In this document: positions 40,856-50,397 of the stretch, in pieces
Layout of the letters: each line of letters begins with the position of its first letter
Numbering within the stretch: the first letter of the stretch is position 1
Made by a program: the position numbers and the translations under genes
The notes under the pieces: model-generated
What the model saw: the letters and a program-made list of their open reading frames with translations, nothing else
Database searches by the model: none
Told to the model about the DNA's origin: nothing
From: Fulvitalea axinellae
GTDB lineage: Bacteria > Bacteroidota > Bacteroidia > Cytophagales > Cyclobacteriaceae
Direction of reading: 5' to 3'
Assembly (NCBI RefSeq): GCF_036492835.1
Contig: NZ_AP025314.1
Coordinates: forward strand, 1,302,001-1,366,000
DNA: 64,000 nucleotides

Positions 40856-42553
40856 TTACGATCTTTTCAGATTTTTCGCTTTTGCCGACACTTGAATAGC
40901 TACCGAAATCACAACTACCAATACGCAACCGATGGCGTTAAACCAGAGGTAGCCGATGTCCGTAGTGATTTTCAATGCCAGAACAATGATTTCAGAAACC
41001 AAAGCCGCCAAGAAAACGGCCTTCCCTTTGACGAATTTCACAAAAAAACCTACAAGGAAAATACCCAGTATTGTTCCGTAAAAAAGGGACCCGAGGATAT
41101 TCACGGCTTCTATAAGATTGTCGGCCATATAGGCTAGTGAGGCAAATATCAAAGCCAAGATTCCCCACATCGCCGTGATGACTTTTGAGGCCCGGATATA
41201 ATGCTCTTCGGAAGCTTCCGACTTAAACCACCGTTGGTAAATATCGACAGTGGCTGTGGAGCCGAGCGCGTTCAGTTCGCCGGCGGTGGATGACATGGCA
41301 GCCGAAAGTATAACGGCGAGCAAAAGTCCGATTATCCCGTTTGGAATGTATTTCATCACGAATGCGATAAACACATAATCGGATTCTTTGGATCTGATTT
41401 CGACATTGGCGTCTGAGATAAGACTACGGGTGTCGGCGCGTAAAGTCCGGATTTTTTCTTCGCTGGCGCTTAGTCCTTGTCTCGCTTTTGTTAAGGCTTC
41501 CGGGTTTTCTGCCCGGATGGCGCTTAGGTAATTCTCAACGTTTGATTTTTTTTCCTGAAATAACTGCTCGTGCCTGCTCTCCAGTTTTTCCCAATCTGCG
41601 GCTTTTTCGGATTGCCGAACGCTTTCGGCTGTCGCTTGGTCGAAATAAACGGGAGGTTTTTCGAATTGGTAAAAGACAAACAGGAATACGCCGGTAAGGA
41701 GTATGAAAAACTGCATCGGGATTTTCATCACTCCATTAAAAAGCAGTCCGAGACGGCTTTCCTTAAGGCTTTTTCCGGAAAGGTAACGCTGGACTTGCGA
41801 TTGGTCCGTACCGAAATAAGACAAAGCGAGAAAGAAGCCGCCCGTCAAGCCGGACCAAATCGTATATTTGCTGTCAAGGTCTAGTTTGAAATTCAGGGCT
41901 TCCATTTTGTTCATTGCGCCGGCCAGGCTCAAAGCTTCGCCGAAGCTGAGGCTGTCGGACACTCTGTTGAGCAGGATAAAGAAAGCGATAAACAAGCCGA
42001 GGAAAATTACGCTCATTTGCCATTTGTGCGTAATGCTGACGGCCTTTGTTCCGCCCGAGACGGTGTAAATGATTACCAGCGTGCCCACCAACAGGTTGGT
42101 AAGTCCCAAATCCCAACCGAGAGCGGTGGAGAGAATTATGGACGGAGCGTAAATGGTAATGCCTGCGGCAAGTCCTCTTTGGATAAGGAAAAGCGAGGCA
42201 GTCAGTGTCCGGGTAGACGGATTGAAGCGGTTTTCCAGAAATTCGTAGGCCGTAAATACGTTAAGCCTGTAAAATGCGGGAAGGAATGTCACGCACAGAA
42301 TAACCATGGCGATTGGTAAGCCAAGGTAAAACTGCACGAAGCCCAGTCCCGATTCGTAACCAAGCCCCGGCGTGGAGAGGAAAGTGATGGCGCTGGCTTG
42401 CGTAGCCATTACCGAAAGGCCGATCGTTGACCAGTTTTCCTCTTTAGCTCCGAGATAACCTTGGATACTTTTGTTTTTGTATGTTTTCCACGTTCCGTAC
42501 GCCACGATTCCGAAAAGTGTAGCGAACATCACTATCCAGTCGAGCGCGTTCAT
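40856..42553 (-). CDS. Sodium:solute symporter (SSS family)
   Basis: 565 aa with about 13 transmembrane helices. SSS-family blocks include FLSTPGLGYESGLGFVQFYLG and the core YFGTDQSQVQRYLSGKSLKESR, the typical SSS motif. An unusual charged cytoplasmic insert of about 100 residues (AADWEKLESRHEQLFQEKK onward, helical and Glu/Lys-rich, about 310-385) splits the later helices. The transported solute is unknown; the neighbouring PIG-L deacetylase suggests an amino sugar or a derivative. Its start overlaps the 59-aa membrane gene by ATGA (42550-42553). Confidence 0.88.
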   Translation of the reverse strand: MNALDWIVMFATLFGIVAYGTWKTYKNKSIQGYLGAKEENWSTIGLSVMATQASAITFLSTPGLGYESGLGFVQFYLGLPIAMVILCVTFLPAFYRLNVFTAYEFLENRFNPSTRTLTASLFLIQRGLAAGITIYAPSIILSTALGWDLGLTNLLVGTLVIIYTVSGGTKAVSITHKWQMSVIFLGLFIAFFILLNRVSDSLSFGEALSLAGAMNKMEALNFKLDLDSKYTIWSGLTGGFFLALSYFGTDQSQVQRYLSGKSLKESRLGLLFNGVMKIPMQFFILLTGVFLFVFYQFEKPPVYFDQATAESVRQSEKAADWEKLESRHEQLFQEKKSNVENYLSAIRAENPEALTKARQGLSASEEKIRTLRADTRSLISDANVEIRSKESDYVFIAFVMKYIPNGIIGLLLAVILSAAMSSTAGELNALGSTATVDIYQRWFKSEASEEHYIRASKVITAMWGILALIFASLAYMADNLIEAVNILGSLFYGTILGIFLVGFFVKFVKGKAVFLAALVSEIIVLALKITTDIGYLWFNAIGCVLVVVISVAIQVSAKAKNLKRS

Positions 42554-42729
42554 TTATATGTCTCCGTTATGAAGTAAAACAAAAGGATAAAGAAGACCAA
42601 TGCGCCCAGCACAAGTCCGTAGACAGGAGCCCATTTCCTGTTATCGTCGGCTATGGCTTTTTGGCCGTCGGCCAGTCCGGGCTTTTTCTTTTCTTCGACT
42701 ATGGTTGCCATATCAGCTGTTTTTGCCAT
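42550..42729 (-). CDS. 59-aa single-pass membrane peptide between PIG-L and symporter genes
   Basis: 59 aa, below the usual ORF cut-off. A Lys/Asp-rich N-terminus (TADMATIVEEKKKPGLADG, then AIADDNRKW) is followed by one membrane helix, APVYGLVLGALVFFILLFYFI, and a short tail TETYK. Its start overlaps the end of the PIG-L gene by 17 bp, and its stop overlaps the symporter start in ATGA. Such tight coupling on both sides suggests a real, co-translated subunit or regulator of the symporter; small partner peptides are known for some symporters. No homologue is claimed. Confidence 0.8.
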   Translation of the reverse strand: MAKTADMATIVEEKKKPGLADGQKAIADDNRKWAPVYGLVLGALVFFILLFYFITETYK

Positions 42730-45199
42730 GGTTCTTCATGTTCAGAAGGTTGACGAAAAGCCTGTACGCGCCCGGTACGCCCGCCGGCAGTTGGCGGAAA
42801 AACGAAATGCCGGTGTAAGTGAAGGTCCCTTTTCCGTAATGGCTTACGATTAGCGAGCCGTCGCGGGCGGGTTCGCCTTTGTCGTGCCAAGAAAGGATTG
42901 GCGTGAATGCGCCGTCCCATTTGTTGGCGAAGTAGAGCCCCCGTTCCTGTACCCATCCGTCAAAATCCTCTGGAGTGAGTTTGTTCGGAGTATTCAAGGC
43001 GGGGTGGTCGGGGCGTAGGAATTTGACTTCCGCATCCTCTTCGGTTACCCGTTCTCTGGAAATCGTAAACGGAAAAGGCCCGATTTCCTTTGTTTTGAGC
43101 CTGTGTGCGGTGTTGTACTGCACGATGAGATTTCCGCCGTTTTTCACATACTCCAAGAGCGACCCGTTTCGTGCGGCCAAGGCTTCGTTGATATTGTAAG
43201 CCCGGATACCGACAATGATCGCTTCGAACCCGTCAAGGGGAACGGCGCCCAGACTTTCGGCTGAAAGTTCCGTAACTTCGATTCCGATCGCTGACAAAGC
43301 TTGCGGTATCTCATCGCCGGCGCCGGAGATGTAGGCTACTCTCTTGACGTTGTTTTTTACGGGAAGGTGCACAAATCGGCTTTCGGCGGACTCAAAGAGC
43401 GTCTGTTTGCTGATATGAGGATAATCGATGGTCAACATTTTCTTGTCCATCGTCTTCCCTCTCGATTTGATCATGGCTTTCGGAGTGGCCAGCGTCGCTT
43501 TTTCCGAAGGTTTTACGAAGAAAGAGAAAGTTTTGGCTTTGCCTTTTTTCAAATCCGAAATTTGGATGGAAGCTGGTTCCGAAGCCCATTCAGAAGGCAA
43601 ATCCAACGCTAACGTACCTTCGAGTCCGTTTTCGTCAAACGATTCAACGGTTACTTTAACGTCAAGTCCTTTTTCTCCGAAAATGTAAACGCTTTTGCCA
43701 AAAGAAATCGAAGCTCCGTCGCTGATAGTGAGTTTGGACGACAGTTCTCCAAGAACCGGGTTGGCGCTCATATAACGTAGCGGAACCTTTACGGGCAAAT
43801 CGTATCCATTTATAGCGAGGTTGGCCGTGATGTCGAAAAGTTCCGGATTTTCGGGCCGGCCGATTAGCTGTTGGTTGTTTACGTCGTATGTGTATTCGTA
43901 AGGCTTAGCTAGCCAATATGGTTGCGAGTTTTTCTGGGCGGTACTAAGCGAGATGTTTTTCTTTTCGAAAATATTGGGACTCAAAGTGGTCTTGAGCCCG
44001 AGGTCTTTTCCGTCCGCGACAACGCTTTCAAGCTTTACTTGAAGTGGCGAGCGCTGGATGATTTCCAAAGAGGCGTCGATATCCGAACCGGCCAAAACAG
44101 TGGCGTTTTTCGGCTTCGCAACAGCGTAAACACCAAGGCAATCCGAAATCAGCTCGTTGATTTTTGCGGTTTTGTGATCTGTCCACACTGATTTCTCGGC
44201 TTTCTGAACTCTTTCCCTAAGTTTAAAAAGGGCGTCTACGCTAACGTATGGTTTTTCCGAATTGAAATCGGAAATGATCTTTTCGATTTGTTTCTGGATT
44301 TTCGAATCGCCGGTTCTGGCCCAAGTTGTGCTGACGCCGTCCATAAAGTCGGAGGAGTAAGCTTCGCCGAGTTTCAGTTGCAGATATTCGGTTTGGGATC
44401 CTCTGCTCAATGAGGCTCCAAAACCTTGGCTACGGTGTTGGCTCCGGCTCAAGGAAGCGATTTCGTTATGGGACTTGCCCAACAATGCGTTGTAAGTTCC
44501 GATATCCACGGCGCAAAACTTCTCGGGCGAATTTTTCACCTTTTCTGGCAAAGTTTTGTCCCACCAAGTGGACATGTTGTGGAACAGTCTTTTCGTTTGC
44601 CAAACGCTCACCTTGTCGAGTTGCTCGGGGAAGGCGTTTTTGTCGGCGGCAAGTTTGAAGGCTTCTTCAGCCAAAATTGCCGATGCCGTGTGGTGCCCGT
44701 GCCCGGCGCGTTTGTCCGGCGGAAAACGGGTTACGATAACGTCTGGTTGGAAGCGTCTGATATTCCAGACTACGTCGGCCAAGATTTTGTCTTTGTCCCA
44801 AAAACCGAAAGTTTCGTCCGCCGATTTCGAGTAACCGAAGTCTACGGCTCTGGTAAAATACTGTTCTCCGCCATCGGTGCGTCTAGCTTCCAGTAATTCT
44901 TGCGTACGGATAATGCCTACGCCTTTCGGGCCTTTTTCGGTTCCTATCAGGTTTTGGCCACCATCGCCGCGGGTGAGTGACAGGTATGCGGTTCTGTATT
45001 TTCTGTCGTTGGCGGACCAAGCAATGAAACGTGTGTTTTCGTCGTCCGGGTGCGCCGCGATATACATCACGCTACCCAAGACGTTCAGTTTTTTTAATTC
45101 CAACAGTATTTCGGCGGAATTTCTTTGCTGAGCTTTTAGGCACAGCGGAAACAACAGCGACAATGCGATCAGCACGGCCGAACTCCCTCTTTTACTCAT
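42713..45199 (-). CDS. Secreted large PIG-L family deacetylase
   Basis: 828 aa with signal peptide about 1-23 (ends LCLKAQ). The PIG-L/LmbE domain (about 30-230) has the metal-binding AHPDDEN (second helix), a conserved arginine segment and GHGHHTASAILAEEAF, the second metal motif. About 600 further residues form beta-rich domains and a ThuA-like C-terminal part (VAYISGAGDEIPQALSAIGIEVTEL, FEAIIVGIRAYNINEAL). Family members remove acetyl groups from N-acetylglucosaminyl compounds; the substrate here is unknown. Co-transcribed with a 59-aa membrane peptide and a sodium symporter, which suggests uptake of a deacetylated product. Confidence 0.85.
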   Translation of the reverse strand: MSKRGSSAVLIALSLLFPLCLKAQQRNSAEILLELKKLNVLGSVMYIAAHPDDENTRFIAWSANDRKYRTAYLSLTRGDGGQNLIGTEKGPKGVGIIRTQELLEARRTDGGEQYFTRAVDFGYSKSADETFGFWDKDKILADVVWNIRRFQPDVIVTRFPPDKRAGHGHHTASAILAEEAFKLAADKNAFPEQLDKVSVWQTKRLFHNMSTWWDKTLPEKVKNSPEKFCAVDIGTYNALLGKSHNEIASLSRSQHRSQGFGASLSRGSQTEYLQLKLGEAYSSDFMDGVSTTWARTGDSKIQKQIEKIISDFNSEKPYVSVDALFKLRERVQKAEKSVWTDHKTAKINELISDCLGVYAVAKPKNATVLAGSDIDASLEIIQRSPLQVKLESVVADGKDLGLKTTLSPNIFEKKNISLSTAQKNSQPYWLAKPYEYTYDVNNQQLIGRPENPELFDITANLAINGYDLPVKVPLRYMSANPVLGELSSKLTISDGASISFGKSVYIFGEKGLDVKVTVESFDENGLEGTLALDLPSEWASEPASIQISDLKKGKAKTFSFFVKPSEKATLATPKAMIKSRGKTMDKKMLTIDYPHISKQTLFESAESRFVHLPVKNNVKRVAYISGAGDEIPQALSAIGIEVTELSAESLGAVPLDGFEAIIVGIRAYNINEALAARNGSLLEYVKNGGNLIVQYNTAHRLKTKEIGPFPFTISRERVTEEDAEVKFLRPDHPALNTPNKLTPEDFDGWVQERGLYFANKWDGAFTPILSWHDKGEPARDGSLIVSHYGKGTFTYTGISFFRQLPAGVPGAYRLFVNLLNMKNHGKNS

Positions 45200-45330
45200 C
45201 GACTCTATGTGGTTTGGATCAAAGTTTGAAACGTAAAAACTCCCGTTTCCGAAAAGTCATACCCTGTGTATACGGATGTTTAGGATTTTTGACTGAATGT
45301 TGAGCGATCAATTTGAGCTTTTTCCTTTTG

Positions 45331-45366
45331 AAAAAACAAAATGCCGAAACGCAAATGTCCGGCATT
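45331..45366 (-). terminator. Terminator after dprA
   Basis: AATGCCG pairs with CGGCATT around a 13-nt loop. On the minus strand it is followed by TTTGTTTTTT. It lies about 40 bp beyond the dprA stop. Confidence 0.7.
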
Positions 45367-45404
45367 AATCTGAAGGGAATCTATCGTTTATGTTTTTTTA
45401 CAGG

Positions 45405-46514
45405 TTAAAAACAGCTTTTCAGGCTGACGGCGTGGCCGGGGAGCATTTTTACCAAGCCTTTGAGCTCAAGTTGCAAAAGTACCGAAGAGACGATATGCAC
45501 GGGCACACCGGAGGCCCAACTGAGGTTGTCGAGGTGGGTTTGCCCGCCTTTTCTTTGGAGAGTTTGCAAAAGGCCTTTTTCGGTATCGGACAAGTCTGGC
45601 CGTTGCTCGAATTTTATTTTGATTTGCTTATCGGGAGCGTTCCAGTTCATTATGTATTCCAAATCGGCTACCGATGTCATAAGGTGTGCTCGCTGGGTTC
45701 TGATCAGTTTGTGACAACCGATAGAATAAGGCATGTCGATTTTTCCCGGTACGGCGAAAACCTCCCTGTCGTAGTCGTTGGCTAGGTTTGCCGTAATCAA
45801 AGCTCCGCCTTTTTCTCCCGCTTCCGTCACGATTACGGCGTCCGATAGCCCGGCGATCAGCCTGTTACGGGCGGGAAATCTTCTTGGGTCAGGTTGGGTG
45901 TCGAGCGGATTTTCTGTCAAAATTCCGCCTTGTTCAACCATGCGTTTGGCTACGGGAAGATGGTTTTTTGGGTACATGACGTTTATACCGTTGCCCATCA
46001 CGCCGATGGTGTCTAAGCCGGAATCAAGAGCAGCTTGGTGCGCCGTAATATCGATTCCGTAAGCCAGCCCGCTTACGATAAGCGGGGAGTGTCCCCGCAG
46101 GTCTTCCACAAATTCCCTTGCGACGTTTCTTCCGTAAGATGTCGCTTTTCTCGTTCCGACAATCCCGAGGATTTTTTCCGCGTTTAGGTCCGCTGTTCCT
46201 TTGTAATAAAGAACCAGCGGGCAGTCTTGAATTTGGGAAATACGGGTAGGGAAATCCGGATCGGAATAAGTGATGACCTGAACGCCCATTTTGTCGCACC
46301 GTTCCAGCTCACGGCGAGCCTCGTCGGTGCAATTAAGCGCGTTTTTCACCAAAGTGGCTATTTTCGGTCCTATACCCGAAAGTTGGGTGAGTTTTTCGGG
46401 TGGAAGTTCTTTGATGTGTTCCAAGCTTCCGAAATAGCTGATAAGTCTGCGGACGGTAGCGCCCCCAATGCCTGCTACCAGGTTCAGGGCTACCAAAAAT
46501 TCTTTTGACAGCAT
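45405..46514 (-). CDS. dprA: DNA-processing protein DprA (natural transformation)
   Basis: 369 aa. An N-terminal helix-hairpin-helix/SAM-like domain (about 1-85, LTQLSGIGPKIATLVKNAL) is followed by a Rossmann-type DprA domain: LGIVGTRKATSYGRNVAREF, IVSGLAYGIDITAHQAAL, TIGVMGNGINVMYPKNH, RFPARNRLIAGLSDAVIVTEAGEKGGALITANLA, and a C-terminal winged helix (about 300-365). It loads RecA on incoming single-stranded DNA, so the organism may be competent; no other com genes are visible. Convergent genes on both sides are close. Confidence 0.94.
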   Translation of the reverse strand: MLSKEFLVALNLVAGIGGATVRRLISYFGSLEHIKELPPEKLTQLSGIGPKIATLVKNALNCTDEARRELERCDKMGVQVITYSDPDFPTRISQIQDCPLVLYYKGTADLNAEKILGIVGTRKATSYGRNVAREFVEDLRGHSPLIVSGLAYGIDITAHQAALDSGLDTIGVMGNGINVMYPKNHLPVAKRMVEQGGILTENPLDTQPDPRRFPARNRLIAGLSDAVIVTEAGEKGGALITANLANDYDREVFAVPGKIDMPYSIGCHKLIRTQRAHLMTSVADLEYIMNWNAPDKQIKIKFEQRPDLSDTEKGLLQTLQRKGGQTHLDNLSWASGVPVHIVSSVLLQLELKGLVKMLPGHAVSLKSCF

Positions 46515-46587
46515 AAAGAAACCGTATGATTACTTTGTATGCTGGTCAAAGCACTTGCCAAAAGCGGACGTTTTCCTCGTTTGGGCT

Positions 46588-46884
46588 TTAAAGTTTTCCC
46601 CCGTTGCGCTTTTTTTCCTTTTCGATGATTTTCCTAAGCTGTTTGTCTTCCCAGTCGCGGCCCAACAGGCTGATATCTCCGAAGACTTTGATGCCGTGGA
46701 AAACAATGCCGAGTCCCCAGCCGAGGGCCACCCAGCCTACCCAAAGATTTTGCGGATCGTAGTTGACGTTGATAATGGCTAAAAAGGCCAGAATAATGAG
46801 ATAGGAGGCCAAATTGGTGTAGAACCCTTTCATCTGCATGACACGGCGGTGGGCTTTTCGGTAAAGTTCGTCGTCGGTTTTCAT
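46588..46884 (-). CDS. 2TM domain-containing small membrane protein
   Basis: 98 aa from the ATG at 46884; the longer frame to 47253 has an unlikely composition and is rejected. The 2TM domain pattern is clear: YRKAHRRVMQMKGFYTNLASYLIILAFLAIINV, NLWVGWVALGWGLGIVFHGIKVFG and LGRDWEDKQLRKIIEKE. Two membrane helices with a basic N-terminus. In this family the segment sometimes fuses to histidine kinases of the LytS type; here it is alone. Function unknown. Confidence 0.85.
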   Translation of the reverse strand: MKTDDELYRKAHRRVMQMKGFYTNLASYLIILAFLAIINVNYDPQNLWVGWVALGWGLGIVFHGIKVFGDISLLGRDWEDKQLRKIIEKEKKRNGGKL

Positions 46885-47155
46885 GTTTTTTTGTTTTTCT
46901 TTGAAGCTACAACATGCGGTAATGGGTGGAGGGTTTTGTTTTTTATACGTTCTGTATGCCTTCTCGGAGGTTTTGTATGGAGAAAAGTCGAAACTTTTGG
47001 CCGTTTTTAGGGTAAGGAAACTGTAGCGGGCGAATAAGCTCCGGCTCAAGTATTGAGTGGTATTTGGAAACAAGTGTCCTGACGGTGCCGCGTTTTTGTT
47101 TTCATTCCTTAAATTTATCGTGTTGGCCCCGGGGGCGAATAGAATTGAGAAGACC

Positions 47156-48418
47156 ATGAGAAAACTCTCCATAACATTACTTTTGATTTTGGCCGTTAGC
47201 GCGTCGGCCCTCGCTTCGAGAATCCTTATTCCGATGGATAAGGAGCAAACCAATCACCTGAAAGCCTATGGATTGGCGTATTGGGTGATCGCCCAGGGCG
47301 AATCGCTGGACTGGTTGCTGAATTTTCGCGGAGGGAGTTTTTTGCTGAGGCATTCCCAAAAGTTTGAAAACGAGCTGATAATCCGTGGCGTGAGTTATGA
47401 TGTGATTTCGGAAGGGGAAGCCGGAAGGATAATCGAGGGAATCGCCGACCCGTCGTCGAATATGGATTTGATGAAATTGGAAAAGGAACCCCGGATCGCG
47501 GTTTATTCCCCGAAAAACAAACAGCCGTGGGACGATGCCGTAACCTTGGTCTTGACCTATGCGGAAATCCCTTACGATGTGATTTTTGACGACGAAGTGA
47601 TGCACGGCGAACTCAACAAGTACGATTGGCTCCACTTGCATCATGAAGACTTTACCGGGCAATACGGAAAATTCTACAATAATTATAGATACCAACCTTG
47701 GTACATCAAGCAACAGCAGGAGTTTGAGAATTTAGCAAGAAAACACGGGCACTCGAAGGTGTCGCACCTGAAGCTTGATGTCGTTAAAAAGATCCAGGCG
47801 TTTGTGGGAGCCGGCGGTTTTCTGTTTGCGATGTGTTCCGCAACCGATACTTTCGATATCGCTTTGGCCGCCGACGGAACGGATATTTGCGAAAAAATGT
47901 ATGATGGCGACGGAGCGGATCCGAAAGCGCAGAGTAAGTTGCGATTCGAAAACACTTTGGCCTTCAAAGATTTCAAAATCAAACTGAACCCATTAGAGTA
48001 CGAATTTTCGAATATAGACCAGCAAGATCGCGAACGGGGGCTTTCCGAAACGAACGATTTTTTCAACCTGTTCACTTTCTCAGCCAAATGGGATCCCATT
48101 CCGACTATGCTAACCCAAAACCATGTGAATACCGTGCGTGGGTTTATGGGGCAGACTACGGCGTACAAAAAGCGCCTTATCAAATCTGATGTGGTGATTA
48201 TGGGCGAGAATAAGTCTATCGACGAAGCTCGTTACATTCACGGAATCCTCGGCAAAGGCTTCTGGACTTTTTACGGCGGACATGACCCGGAAGATTACAA
48301 GCATTTTGTGGGAGAAGAGCCCACGGACTTGAATCTCCATCCCAACTCTCCGGGCTACCGTTTGATCCTCAACAATATTCTTTTTCCGGCGGCGAAAAAG
48401 AAAAAACAAAAGACTTGA
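47156..48418 (+). CDS. Secreted amidotransferase-like protein, often labelled asparagine synthetase B
   Basis: 420 aa from the ATG at 47156 (RKLSITLLLILAVSASALA), chosen because it begins a clean signal peptide. The mature protein has HLKAYGLAYWVIAQGESLDWLLNF, then a Rossmann-type domain IAVYSPKNKQPWDDAVTLVLTYAEIPYDVIFDD and FLFAMCSATDTFDIALAA, where a Cys (MCSATD) resembles a glutamine-amidotransferase or ThuA nucleophile elbow, and a His-rich end (YGGHDPEDYKHFVGEEP). I recall Bacteroidota homologues annotated asparagine synthetase B, but the sequence does not look like true AsnB; biochemical role unknown. Secreted. Confidence 0.6.
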   Translation: MRKLSITLLLILAVSASALASRILIPMDKEQTNHLKAYGLAYWVIAQGESLDWLLNFRGGSFLLRHSQKFENELIIRGVSYDVISEGEAGRIIEGIADPSSNMDLMKLEKEPRIAVYSPKNKQPWDDAVTLVLTYAEIPYDVIFDDEVMHGELNKYDWLHLHHEDFTGQYGKFYNNYRYQPWYIKQQQEFENLARKHGHSKVSHLKLDVVKKIQAFVGAGGFLFAMCSATDTFDIALAADGTDICEKMYDGDGADPKAQSKLRFENTLAFKDFKIKLNPLEYEFSNIDQQDRERGLSETNDFFNLFTFSAKWDPIPTMLTQNHVNTVRGFMGQTTAYKKRLIKSDVVIMGENKSIDEARYIHGILGKGFWTFYGGHDPEDYKHFVGEEPTDLNLHPNSPGYRLILNNILFPAAKKKKQKT

Positions 48419-48520
48419 GGTATTAGTCGTCAAACAAGTCGGCCTTTCAGACGTATCTAAACTGGGGCTGGATTGGTGGAAAGCCCGTTTTCTGATTGTG
48501 TGAGGGAAAAACAAGTGCCT

Positions 48521-49153
48521 ATGACCGACGGATACAGAATCATGCTGATGCTTTCGTTTGCCTATGTTTTGGCGTTTTTCCCGACAGGAGAAGCTTGCTC
48601 TCAGCGTTTGGAATACGAGATTATTTCTGGTAACTCGCCCATAGGCGTGCTTACTGCCGTACGTTCGGATTCCGCCGGGTTCACCTGTTACCGGCTTACG
48701 ACCAAAGTGAGGTACAAGTTTATTTTTGACTATAAGATTGATTTTCTTCTGAAAGCCGATTACAAAGACAAGGCTCTTTCATATGCGTTTACGGAAGATG
48801 TGGTAGGAAATAAAACCAAACATCGCTCGGAGACGCATTGGACGGGAAGAGGTTACAGTTTTCGCCAATTAGGCGAAGAAGCTCAGCCTTTAGACCTCAA
48901 CCGTATCGGTTATTCGGTAGCCAAACTGTACTTTGAGGCGCCTCCGGCTAATGCGTTGTATGTTTATTCCGAAAAACACGGGAAGAATTTCCCGCTCAAA
49001 AGGCTGGGGCCTCACAAATACCAAATGTCTCCCAAAAAAGGTCAGACTAACGTTTACGACTTCGACGCTCACGGAAGGTGCAAAAAAGTGAGCGTGAATA
49101 GGGGCGTTACGTCTTTTGTTATGCGCCTGAAATCCTCTGTTTCCAAAAAATAA
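48521..49153 (+). CDS. DUF6134 family secreted protein
   Basis: 210 aa from the ATG at 48521; the longer frame to 48473 begins at a TTG. Signal peptide about 1-28 (ends ACSQ). The core runs RLEYEIISGNSPIGVLTAVRSDS, YRLTTKVRYKFIFDYKIDFLLKADYKDKALSYAFTEDVVGNK and TGRGYSFR, the family pattern, a beta-rich fold. Function unknown; relatives are small periplasmic or outer-membrane proteins in marine Bacteroidota. Confidence 0.8.
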   Translation: MTDGYRIMLMLSFAYVLAFFPTGEACSQRLEYEIISGNSPIGVLTAVRSDSAGFTCYRLTTKVRYKFIFDYKIDFLLKADYKDKALSYAFTEDVVGNKTKHRSETHWTGRGYSFRQLGEEAQPLDLNRIGYSVAKLYFEAPPANALYVYSEKHGKNFPLKRLGPHKYQMSPKKGQTNVYDFDAHGRCKKVSVNRGVTSFVMRLKSSVSKK

Positions 49154-49200
49154 ACGGAAAAATCTTTGATTAAGCAATGCAATCGCTGAAACCGGCGTTG

Positions 49201-49230
49201 TTGATGTGGCGTAAAAAATGATTAACTTTG
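49201..49230 (+). promoter_or_regulatory. Bacteroidota-type promoter of nadA
   Basis: TTG (49201-49203), 19-bp spacer, TAACTTTG (49223-49230). It lies 38 bp upstream of the nadA ATG, so the 5' UTR is about 30 nt. Confidence 0.75.
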
Positions 49231-49267
49231 CGCACATTTCAAAATTGACAACCCGTGGGTAAGCGAT

Positions 49268-50272
49268 ATGAGCACTGTGATGAACTCTATTAAGGAAAAA
49301 GGCTACGTTGATCAGAAAATCGATAAAAACATTGACTTGGTCGAAGCCATCCGGAAGCTGAAGAAAGAGAAGAATGCCGTGATTTTGGGGCATTTTTATA
49401 TCACTTCCGAGTTGCAGGAAATTTCCGACTTTGTCGGCGACAGCCTTGGGCTGGCTCGAGAGGCCTCCCGCACCGACGCCGATATCATCGTGTTCCTTGG
49501 AGTCCATTTTATGGGCGAGACAGCCAAGATCCTTAACCCCAACAAGAAAGTTATCCTTCCGGATCTGAACGCCAGCTGTTCGTTGGCCGAATCGGCGCCC
49601 GCCGATGCCTTCAAGGCTTTTAAAGAAAAATATCCGGACCACAAAGTACTGTCTTACATTAACTGTACGGCCGACATCAAAGCGCTTTCCGATGTGATCG
49701 TGACTTCGTCAAATGCCGTCCAGATTGTGGAGTCGTTTCCGAAGGACGAGAAAATTATCTTCGCCCCAGACAAAAACTTGGGAAGCTACATCAACAGCTT
49801 GACCGACAGGGAAATGGTGCTTTGGGATGGCGCTTGCATCGTTCATGAGCGTTATTCTCTCGAAAAAATCCTTAAGATGAAGGAGGAGCATCTGGACGCT
49901 GAGTTTATCGCTCACCCCGAATGCGAGCAACCATTGCTTATCGTAGCGGATTATGTAGGATCCACCACGGCGCTTTTGCGCTATTCTACGGAGGTCAGTA
50001 AAGCGAAGAAATTCATCGTGGCTACCGAAAGCGGTATCCTGCATCAGATGAAGAAAGACGCTCCGGACAAAACCTTCATTCCGGCCCCGTCAATCGACGC
50101 CACTTGCGGTTGTAACGATTGCGAGTTCATGAAGCTCAACACTCTCGAAAAACTTTACAATACCCTTAAATTCGAATTGCCCGAAATCGAGTTGACCGAC
50201 AAGCAGATCGAAGAGGCCAAGAAGCCTATCGAACGCATGTTGGAGATCTCGAACCGTTTGGGTATCAAATAA
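49268..50272 (+). CDS. nadA: Quinolinate synthase
   Basis: 334 aa. NadA blocks: ILGHFYITSELQEISDFVGDSLGLAREA, VFLGVHFMGETAKILNPNKKVILPDLNASCSLAESAP, YINCTADIKALSDVIVTSSNA, and the cluster-binding cysteines in NASCSL, HPECEQPLL and TCGCNDCEF. The enzyme condenses iminoaspartate and dihydroxyacetone phosphate to quinolinate with a 4Fe-4S cluster, the first committed step to NAD. Start ATG at 49268 with its own promoter. nadB or nadC are not in this window. Confidence 0.95.
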   Translation: MSTVMNSIKEKGYVDQKIDKNIDLVEAIRKLKKEKNAVILGHFYITSELQEISDFVGDSLGLAREASRTDADIIVFLGVHFMGETAKILNPNKKVILPDLNASCSLAESAPADAFKAFKEKYPDHKVLSYINCTADIKALSDVIVTSSNAVQIVESFPKDEKIIFAPDKNLGSYINSLTDREMVLWDGACIVHERYSLEKILKMKEEHLDAEFIAHPECEQPLLIVADYVGSTTALLRYSTEVSKAKKFIVATESGILHQMKKDAPDKTFIPAPSIDATCGCNDCEFMKLNTLEKLYNTLKFELPEIELTDKQIEEAKKPIERMLEISNRLGIK

Positions 50273-50397
50273 TTTTTGGGGAAATATTGAGATGACCGAC
50301 CCGGAAATTGGCTGTTTTTCTGCCAATATTCGGATCGGTTTTTCGTTCATGGTCCGGAAGTCCCTTACTGGTCAACCGGACCGAAACCCTTTCAATA

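Noticed and set aside
46885..47253. Extended N-terminus of the 2TM protein
   Set aside because: The extra 123 residues overlap the promoter and signal-peptide region of the divergent gene and have non-protein-like composition. The 2TM domain starts at 46884.
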